A stretch of 12,507 bases of DNA from JADGQM01 sp964441945 (GTDB lineage: Bacteria > Desulfobacterota > Syntrophobacteria > Syntrophobacterales > Syntrophobacteraceae): the NCBI GenBank assembly GCA_964441945.1, contig CAYTWB010000097.1, positions 1-12,507 on the forward strand, given 5' to 3'. A program made the position numbers and the translations under genes. Within the stretch, counting starts at the first letter, position 1. Each line of letters opens with the position of its first letter. Shown here piece by piece: positions 7,601-12,507 of the stretch. The notes under the pieces were generated by a model, which did not search any database, was not told the origin of the DNA, and worked only from the letters and a program-made list of their open reading frames with translations.

Positions 7601-8683
7601 TCATGGTTCTTCCGGGCCGGCTAATTCGACCTCGGCGATTTCCTCGTTGACCCATGCCGAGAGCAACGTGTGACCGACGGCGAGCACCACAGGCCCCACA
7701 AAGATGCCGATGAGGCCGAACGCGATCAAACCGCCGACCACTCCGGCGAAAATGAGCAGCAGCGGCAGGTCGGCGCCCTTCTTGATCAGGATCGGGCGAA
7801 GGAAATTGTCCATGGTTCCGACCACCACGGTCCAGATGAGCAGAAACGTTCCCCAGCCCGTGCTGCTGCTCCAGTAGAGCCAGACCACGGCGGGAAACAG
7901 CACGAGCATCGGACCCACCTGGGCAATGGCCAGCATGAACATCACCGCCGTGAGGACCCCGGCAAAAGGGACCCTGGCAATGGCGAGACCTATCCCACCC
8001 AGGATAGACTGAGCCAGGGCGGTCACCACAACACCGAGCGCAACTCCGCGGACGGCCTGCCCGGCCAGCCGGATCGAGTCCTCCCCGCGCGACCCCGCCA
8101 GGCGACGACCAAAACGCCTCATCCATACCGCCGCCCGTTCCCCTTTGGCATAGAGGAGTGCCGCAAACCCGACGGTCAGCAGGAATTGCAGGACCAGGAC
8201 CCCGAAGCCCCCCACTTCCGTAATGAACCACCGGACGACACTGCCGGCGTATGGCGCCAGCTTCTTCATGAAATCCTGGATTCCGGCAACGGCAACCTTC
8301 TCCCATGCCTCAACAAAATCCCCCCCAAGAAACGGCAGCGACTTTACCCAGGCCGGTGGAGGGGGAAGCTCAAAGTTGGAAAGCGACTTCACCCAACCCG
8401 CTATTCGATCTGAATTGGAGACAATGGTACCGATGGCCAGCCAGAGCGGCACCACCAGGATACAGAGAAGGACTACGGTCATCACCGCCACAGCCAGGGA
8501 ACGACGGCCCCAAAGCCGGCCCTGGATTGAAATCATGAGCGGCCAGGTTGCCGTCACGATCGTCACCGCCCATATGGCGGCCCCAAAGAACGGTTTCAGG
8601 ATCCAGAGCGAAGTACCGATGAGAGCCCCGATAAACAGCAGTGCGAGAAAGGTACGGGTGAGGTCCCGTTGAATTTCGGTCAT
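7601..8683 (-). CDS. ydiK: AI-2E family transporter, YdiK-like permease
   Basis: This 360-residue inner-membrane protein belongs to the AI-2E (PerM/YdiK) family. Members have been linked to autoinducer-2 export or Na+/H+ exchange, but the substrate of YdiK-type members is not settled. The N-terminus resembles E. coli YdiK: LWILKPFFGAAIWAVTIV, ATWPLMISIQ, and GRRSLAVAVMTVVLL. A central soluble stretch (about 95-150) is followed by further helices. The family C-terminal core FLRPILIKKGADLPLLLIF, then GGLIAFGLIGIFVGPVVLAV, is intact. Length is normal for the family. AAAGGAG lies a few bases before the ATG, and a likely promoter is upstream at 8718-8745. The propeller gene follows 98 bases downstream on the same strand and may be co-transcribed, although no functional link is known. 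Family is secure; the gene symbol rests on resemblance only. Confidence 0.88.
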   Translation of the reverse strand: MTEIQRDLTRTFLALLFIGALIGTSLWILKPFFGAAIWAVTIVTATWPLMISIQGRLWGRRSLAVAVMTVVLLCILVVPLWLAIGTIVSNSDRIAGWVKSLSNFELPPPPAWVKSLPFLGGDFVEAWEKVAVAGIQDFMKKLAPYAGSVVRWFITEVGGFGVLVLQFLLTVGFAALLYAKGERAAVWMRRFGRRLAGSRGEDSIRLAGQAVRGVALGVVVTALAQSILGGIGLAIARVPFAGVLTAVMFMLAIAQVGPMLVLFPAVVWLYWSSSTGWGTFLLIWTVVVGTMDNFLRPILIKKGADLPLLLIFAGVVGGLIAFGLIGIFVGPVVLAVGHTLLSAWVNEEIAEVELAGPEEP

Positions 8684-8717
8684 GAGTTACTCCTTTTCTC
8701 AGATCGATTTGATGGAA

Positions 8718-8745
8718 GCTATATTATAGCGGACCACAAAGTCAA
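8718..8745 (-). promoter_or_regulatory. Predicted sigma-70-type promoter for the YdiK-like gene
   Basis: Read on the minus strand, TTGACT (8740-8745) and TATAGC (8718-8723) are separated by 16 bases. A perfect TATAAT overlaps at 8723-8728 but is only 11 bases from TTGACT, so it would need another -35. Transcription would start about 25-30 bases before the ATG. Match by eye only. Confidence 0.45.
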
Positions 8746-9072
8746 TCCAGTGACTGTTCGTCGGAAGAATCGGCCAGGGACGCAGAAATAGCCTCAAGGG
8801 CGCTCGGGGGCGCGGTACGTTTGAAAGTGAGGCTACCATCGTAAGACTGTTTGTCACGCAATCGGTGAGAATGCAAGCGATTCAAGAATACCGGAAACGC
8901 CTATTATGATTGCCCGTCGGACGATTTTGCACCGGAGATGGCGACACACATCACTCTATGGGCATCCAGCCTTCTCTTCGGACAGACTTCTATCTGAGGC
9001 CGCACTTGGTGTATGATGGCAACGAATGAAACATTGACCTGTATTGCGAGGATTCGCCTGACACCGCACATT
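8746..9072. other. Intergenic region between divergent ydiK-like and aminotransferase genes
   Basis: About 330 bases with no supported gene. A weak plus-strand promoter candidate, TTCAAG (8881-8886) and TATGAT (8905-8910) with an 18-base spacer, could serve the aminotransferase gene and would leave a leader of about 170 bases. I see no tRNA, riboswitch core or strong hairpin. The open frame of the aminotransferase extends back to 9013, but that part does not look coding. Confidence 0.35.
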
Positions 9073-9074
9073 CC

Positions 9075-9079
9075 AGGAG
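9075..9079 (+). promoter_or_regulatory. Ribosome binding site that fixes the aminotransferase start
   Basis: AGGAG lies five bases before the ATG at 9085. The alternative in-frame ATGs at 9013 and 9016 have no such site, so 9085 is preferred. Confidence 0.7.
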
Positions 9080-9084
9080 CATAT

Positions 9085-10320
9085 ATGCCACTGTCACGTT
9101 CCGCTCTGGTCGCATCCGGTAAGGTCTATCAGACACACGGCATCAGTCGCAGAGTAGCTCAGATTGCCATTTCCGCTATCAAAGAGATGCCGCTCATTGC
9201 CAGCAAGCTGGAAGGCTGTGTCTCGCTGGGCCAGGGCATCCCTTCTTTTCCGACCCCTCCCCACATTGTCGAAGCGGTTTGCCGCAGGATGAGGGAGGAC
9301 GCGGACAGCGGCAAGTATACCCTGGGTCCGGGCATGCCGGAACTGCGGGCGGCCGTAGCGGCTCAGCTGGCCGGGCGAATCGGGCGAAGCGTTGATCCGG
9401 ACAAGGAGGTTGGCATCACGGTGGGGGCCATGGAAGCCCTCTGCGCTGCCGTTCTCACCGTGGTGGATCGAGGGGATGAAGTCATTTTGCCTTCGCCCAA
9501 CTACGCCTCACACATTGAACAGGTGCTGCTGGCGGAAGGGGTACCCGTTTTTGTTCCACTGCGTGAGCACAACTGGCAGCTCGATCCTGAACGGATACGG
9601 CAGGCTGTCACGCCTCGGACCCGGGCGATTGTTCTCTGCAATCCCCATAATCCGACCGGGGCCAACTTCTCCGAATCGGACCTCAGGATTTTGGCAGAGC
9701 TGGCAATCCAGAATGATCTCTTCATCATCTGCGATGAGACGTATGACTTCCTGGTCTACGACCGGCAGCCGCATTTCAGTCTCACCGCCCTGCCCGAACT
9801 GTCAAACCGGGTCATCGCTACCTTCAGCTTTTCGAAAAAATATGCCATGACGGGATGGCGTGTGGGGTACGTCTATGCGGCGGAAGGGGTATTGGATCAG
9901 ATGATGAAGATCCATGATGCGGTGGCCATCTGTGCGCCAAGCCTTTCACAGCATGCGGCACTGGCCGCGATCGAGGGACCTCAGGATTGCGTCGGCGAAA
10001 TCAAGGCCGCTTTGCAGGGGCGCCGGGACCTGGTCTGCAAGAGGCTGGAAGATCTCGACCGGTATCTTTCATTTGTGAAGCCCCAGGGGGCCTATTATTT
10101 GATGGTCCGCTACAAGCTGCCCGGCGTTGACTCTATGACTTTTGCGCTTCGCCTGCTCCATGAAGCTCGAGTCATAACCATCCCGGGAGCGGCCTTCGGG
10201 CCGACAGGCGAAAACCATATCCGGATCTCCTTCGGCGGCACGGAGTCTGAAATCAATGAGGCCTTCGACCGCATCGAACGATGGTTGACATCGGGTGCAA
10301 TTGAAAAAAGGGGTAACTGA
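9085..10320 (+). CDS. Class I/II PLP-dependent aminotransferase (AspB-like)
   Basis: This 411-residue cytoplasmic enzyme should transfer an amino group between an amino acid and a 2-oxo acid using pyridoxal phosphate. The fold-type I hallmarks are in order: SLGQGIPSFPTPPHI with YTLGPGMPELRAAVA downstream, TVGAMEAL, NPHNPTGA (from residue 186), CDETYDFLVY with D217 for the pyridine nitrogen, and FSFSKKYAMTGWRVGY with K251 as the probable Schiff-base lysine. The C-terminal HIRISFGG supplies the substrate-carboxylate arginine (R380). Length is normal. Whether the substrate is aspartate, an aromatic or another amino acid cannot be told from motifs alone. It stands alone on the plus strand, is preceded by a long intergenic region, and ends 11 bases before a palindromic repeat. 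The start at 9085 is chosen for its ribosome site and for alignment with family N-termini. Confidence 0.93.
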   Translation: MPLSRSALVASGKVYQTHGISRRVAQIAISAIKEMPLIASKLEGCVSLGQGIPSFPTPPHIVEAVCRRMREDADSGKYTLGPGMPELRAAVAAQLAGRIGRSVDPDKEVGITVGAMEALCAAVLTVVDRGDEVILPSPNYASHIEQVLLAEGVPVFVPLREHNWQLDPERIRQAVTPRTRAIVLCNPHNPTGANFSESDLRILAELAIQNDLFIICDETYDFLVYDRQPHFSLTALPELSNRVIATFSFSKKYAMTGWRVGYVYAAEGVLDQMMKIHDAVAICAPSLSQHAALAAIEGPQDCVGEIKAALQGRRDLVCKRLEDLDRYLSFVKPQGAYYLMVRYKLPGVDSMTFALRLLHEARVITIPGAAFGPTGENHIRISFGGTESEINEAFDRIERWLTSGAIEKRGN

Positions 10321-10331
10321 AGGGGCAGTTC

Positions 10332-10368
10332 TTCTCCCTCTCCCTCAGGGAGAGGGTCGGGGTGAGGG
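10332..10368 (+). repeat. GC-rich palindromic repeat, left copy of an inverted pair
   Basis: The core is a near-perfect palindrome: CCCTCTCCCT (10336-10345) pairs with AGGGAGAGGG (10347-10356) around a single central base. It is followed by TCGGGGTGAGGG. The whole 37-base unit is the reverse complement of 10705-10741 at 36 of 37 positions. The same sequence, often read through as PHPDPLPEGEG, is widespread between genes of many bacteria. It has no run of T after the stem, so it is not a typical terminator, although it could stall transcription after the aminotransferase. Confidence 0.85.
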
Positions 10369-10728
10369 AAGATCCTGAAGGAGAAAGCTAGGAATCTACG
10401 AAAGAACCAGACAGATGCCGAAAGAAGGCCCTGGTACCATCTAAAGGATCGCCATCTGGCTGGTTTCCAATTCTGAAGACAACACCCCATTGGTCATTTC
10501 ATCGTTGATTTCATATGCCAGGAAGCCAGACTCATTATAGAGTTGGATGGTGAACAGCATGCTTCGCAGATTGAAGAGGACAAAAGCCGCACGGACTATC
10601 TGGAGACACGTGGCTATAGGGTGGTGAGATTTTGGAATAATCAGGTCCTTGGAGAAATCCAGGCTGTTCTCACGGTCATTCTCGGCTTGCTTGAAGGTGA
10701 TTTCCCCTCACCCCGGCCCTCTCCCTGA
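10366..10728 (+). pseudogene. Decayed DUF559-type endonuclease-domain gene
   Basis: Read in one frame, the sequence gives a recognisable DUF559 protein of about 120 residues: NQTDAERRPWYHLKDRHLAG, then FQF-stop-RQHPIGHFIVDF, ICQEARLIIELDGEQH, and LETRGYRVVRFWNNQVL. DUF559 proteins are predicted to share the Vsr/PD-(D/E)XK nuclease fold; ELDGEQH and RFWNN are their signature blocks. Two lesions are visible. A TGA at 10474-10476 sits where relatives usually have arginine (FRRQ), consistent with CGA to TGA. No ATG, GTG or TTG precedes the domain in frame: the frame is closed by TGA at 10363 inside the left palindrome. The 3' end runs into the right palindrome, adding a PSPRPSP tail before the stop. 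A short frame opening at TTG 10543 is only the intact remainder and is unlikely to be a functional gene. The homology reading is from memory of the family. Confidence 0.8.
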
Positions 10729-10741
10729 GGGAGAGGGAGAA
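10705..10741 (-). repeat. GC-rich palindromic repeat, right copy of an inverted pair
   Basis: This is the inverted partner of 10332-10368, differing at one of 37 positions (G against A in the segment between the palindrome and the CCCTCACCCC arm). Its core stem is at 10717-10737, with the centre at 10727. The two copies define a 410-base unit, 10332-10741, enclosing the DUF559 relic. No target-site duplication is obvious in the bases just outside. Confidence 0.85.
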
Positions 10742-10888
10742 AAGCATGCGTCTCGTCACGTGGTTCAATCTATTCCGTGGACCGGTGCTGGGGCTACCCC
10801 ATTTTTGCCAATGCACCCGTTGCCATCTTGCCGGCAGCAGAAGCAGGCGCAGCATCCCGATTGAACCCCTCGCCTGCTGGTTAAGCGG

Positions 10889-10917
10889 TTTACCGGAAGG
10901 GATTTCCAGGCTATTAT
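10889..10917 (+). promoter_or_regulatory. Predicted sigma-70-type promoter for the SBP-domain sensor gene
   Basis: TTTACC (10889-10894) and TATTAT (10912-10917) are separated by exactly 17 bases. They match the -35 consensus at four positions and the -10 at five. Initiation near 10924 would leave a leader of about 37 bases before the ATG at 10961. The preceding stretch from 10742 shows no supported gene. Match by eye only. Confidence 0.55.
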
Positions 10918-10960
10918 GCATGCAAACCGCTACTTCCATCGTTTAGACAAAAGAGGTGCT

Positions 10961-12507
10961 ATGACGATAAGGCGTTTCATCCTGCTCTTTTCTGTTTTTC
11001 TGATGGCAACACCCGTCGTCGCACAGGATCAGAAGCCGAAAGATGCCCTCACCATAGCGATCAGTTCAGATTTTCAACCGTTCACATTCCTAAGTCCGGA
11101 AGGAAAGCCTGCAGGCATGTTTGTCGATTTTTGGCGGCTTTGGTCAAAAAAAACCGGCAAGGCTATTCAGTTTATCTCCTCCGACTGGAAGACATCCATC
11201 GAAAACATAAAAGCTGGAAAAGCAGCTATTCATTCGGGACTCTTCAGTTCCCCAAAGAGGCTTGACTGGTTGGCTACTTCTCAGCCCTTTTATGAAGCGG
11301 GGGTCGGCCTGTTCTTTCATGTGCGGCAAGGCAAGATTTCCAATATAGATCAGCTTTCCGGACAAACCATTGCGGCCATTCTGGGAGCACAGCCCGAAGA
11401 ATTCCTGAAAAGCAATTATCCGAACATCGATGTTTTGCCCTGCAAGACCATCGAGGAGCTCGCAAGGACGTGCAATGAAGGAAAGGCTCGAGGATTTGTA
11501 AGCATCATACCGCTCGGGAGGGCCCTTATCGACCGCATGGGATTATCCGGTGAATTTGAAGCCTATGATAAAGTGTTTTACAGAGAGGGTTTTCGTGCCG
11601 GCGTCTTGAAAGAAAACACCGAGTTGCTTGGCTTTGTGAACGAGGGCTTTCAAGCCATATCAAGAAGTGAGCTCGCAGAAATTGAGGCCCGATGGATATC
11701 CGACCCGGCGAAGCGTTATTTCAAAGCTGCCAGGGCCATACCACTGACCCCGCTGGAAAAAGCATGGATTAAAAGCCATCAAACCATCAAGGTCGGAATG
11801 GCTGTTGTAGTTCCTCCGCTCAAGTTCTTGGAAAAAGGTGTGGTCAAAGGGATAGAGCCTGATTATCTCCAGTTGTTATCGGAATATACCGGCTTGAACT
11901 TCGAGTACGTTGTTGATGATTTCTCGGTGATGGATGAGAAGGCGAAATCCGGTGAAATCGATATGTTTATTTCCTTCTACATACCGGATCGTCTCTTGTA
12001 CATGTCATTCACAGAACCATTTATGGATTTCAAGCAGGTCATCATTGCCCGGAAGGACGCCCCTTTCATGAGCGGTGTCGCTGCACTGAAAGGCAAGAGG
12101 GTTGCCGTAGTGAAAGGGGTCAGGCTGCATGAAAAGCTGCTGAACCCATACCCCGACATCCAGGTGGTTCCGGAAGACACCATGGAGGATATGTTCAAGG
12201 CAGTATCGGATGCCAGGGCCGACGCCCTGTTTTCGAGGACCTATTATGCAGGGTATACCATGCACAAGTACCCCGATCTCAAAATTGCGGGCGTACTCGA
12301 TCTGCCCCCCGAACCATACCTTTATGCCGTTCGCAAAGACTACCCGGAACTGGTGAGCATTCTCAACAAAGCCATAGCAACCATTCCCAGGGACGAGTAT
12401 GAAGCCATCATTCAGAAATGGTTCAGTGTTCGCCTTGAATACCGTCCGAACTGGCACGGTAAATTTGTTCTCCTTTCAAGGGATGGGGGATGGGCAGGCG
12501 TTGTTCG
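10961..12507 (+). CDS. Tandem type-3 periplasmic solute-binding domain protein, probable sensor (3' end outside window)
   Basis: The frame is open for 515 codons and runs off the right edge. An AGAGGTG ribosome site lies just before the ATG. Residues 1-21 form a signal peptide (RRFILLFSVFLMATPVVA, likely cleaved before QDQK). Two SBP_bac_3-type domains follow. Domain 1 (about 27-246) has LTIAISSDFQPFTF, GMFVDFWRLWSKKTG and a closing EIEARWISDP. Domain 2 (about 276-489) has IKVGMAVVVPPLKFLEKG, PDYLQLLSEYTGLNFEYV, SGEIDMFISFYIPDRLLYMS and YEAIIQKWFSV. The linker LTPLEKAWIKSHQTIKVG is the phrase typical of EvgS-like or GGDEF sensors that carry repeated SBP domains. A membrane helix plus kinase, GGDEF or similar output domain is expected beyond the edge, but none is visible. 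The ligand is probably an amino acid or related small molecule. Its DNA looks more AT-rich than the genes to the left. Confidence 0.88.
   Translation, partial: MTIRRFILLFSVFLMATPVVAQDQKPKDALTIAISSDFQPFTFLSPEGKPAGMFVDFWRLWSKKTGKAIQFISSDWKTSIENIKAGKAAIHSGLFSSPKRLDWLATSQPFYEAGVGLFFHVRQGKISNIDQLSGQTIAAILGAQPEEFLKSNYPNIDVLPCKTIEELARTCNEGKARGFVSIIPLGRALIDRMGLSGEFEAYDKVFYREGFRAGVLKENTELLGFVNEGFQAISRSELAEIEARWISDPAKRYFKAARAIPLTPLEKAWIKSHQTIKVGMAVVVPPLKFLEKGVVKGIEPDYLQLLSEYTGLNFEYVVDDFSVMDEKAKSGEIDMFISFYIPDRLLYMSFTEPFMDFKQVIIARKDAPFMSGVAALKGKRVAVVKGVRLHEKLLNPYPDIQVVPEDTMEDMFKAVSDARADALFSRTYYAGYTMHKYPDLKIAGVLDLPPEPYLYAVRKDYPELVSILNKAIATIPRDEYEAIIQKWFSVRLEYRPNWHGKFVLLSRDGGWAGVV

Noticed and set aside
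8938..8997. Possible leader peptide of 19 codons before the aminotransferase
   Set aside because: The GGAG is directly adjacent to the ATG, no run of regulatory codons is present and no attenuator hairpin follows.
10474..10476. In-frame TGA in the DUF559 frame as a selenocysteine codon
   Set aside because: The position corresponds to arginine, not cysteine, in relatives; no SECIS-like hairpin follows directly, and the frame also lacks a start codon. Simple decay explains it better.
10332..10741. CRISPR or classical IS element
   Set aside because: There are only two inverted copies, not regularly spaced direct repeats; no transposase and no target-site duplication are visible.
10676..10939. 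Minus-strand frame of 87 codons containing FSLSLRERAGVRG
   Set aside because: That phrase is the read-through of the palindromic repeat seen in many genomes, and the rest shows no homology or ribosome site.
10746..10946. Plus-strand frame of 66 codons after the right palindrome
   Set aside because: Its purine-rich upstream sequence is just the end of the repeat; the translation has no recognisable motif and it overlaps the predicted promoter of the SBP gene.

Overview
The window is about 57% GC by impression and carries six complete protein genes, one gene cut by the right edge, one decayed gene, and two sets of palindromic repeats. Gene content suggests a Gram-negative bacterium. A Desulfobacterota-like or related environmental lineage would fit (WGSS-type secreted propeller, tandem SBP-domain sensor, 2-oxoglutarate dehydrogenase E1 apart from its E2 gene), but no ribosomal or other taxonomic marker is present and this is only an impression.

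Layout, left to right. 1-100: three close hairpins resembling a REP-type dispersed repeat. 223-2829 (+): 2-oxoglutarate dehydrogenase E1 (SucA), with a clear Shine-Dalgarno that fixes a start downstream of the longest open frame. 2884-6438 (+): a tight three-gene block of two paralogous GT-B-like glycosyltransferase-type proteins followed by an integral-membrane acyltransferase-3 protein, probably an operon that builds or decorates a surface glycan or glycolipid. 6480-7502 (-) and 7601-8683 (-): an exported seven-bladed WGSS-repeat beta-propeller protein downstream of a YdiK-type AI-2E-family permease, both on the minus strand and convergent with the acyltransferase. 8684-9084: a roughly 400-base gap holding the likely ydiK promoter. 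9085-10320 (+): a class I/II PLP-dependent aminotransferase.

10332-10741: a 410-base unit made of two inverted copies (36 of 37 bases identical) of a GC-rich palindromic repeat that bracket a decayed DUF559-type endonuclease-like gene. That gene has lost its initiator and has an in-frame TGA where the family usually has arginine. 10961 to the right edge (+): a secreted or membrane-anchored protein with two consecutive type-3 periplasmic solute-binding domains, probably the sensory half of a signalling protein whose output domain lies outside the window. It has a good predicted sigma-70-type promoter.

Most genes are of recognisable families. The parts most worth a second look are the repeat-bracketed DUF559 relic, the paralogous glycosyltransferase pair with its acyltransferase, and the propeller with near-identical blades. 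I did not find convincing evidence of a wholly new system; the DUF559/palindrome unit is the nearest candidate for under-described mobile-element biology.
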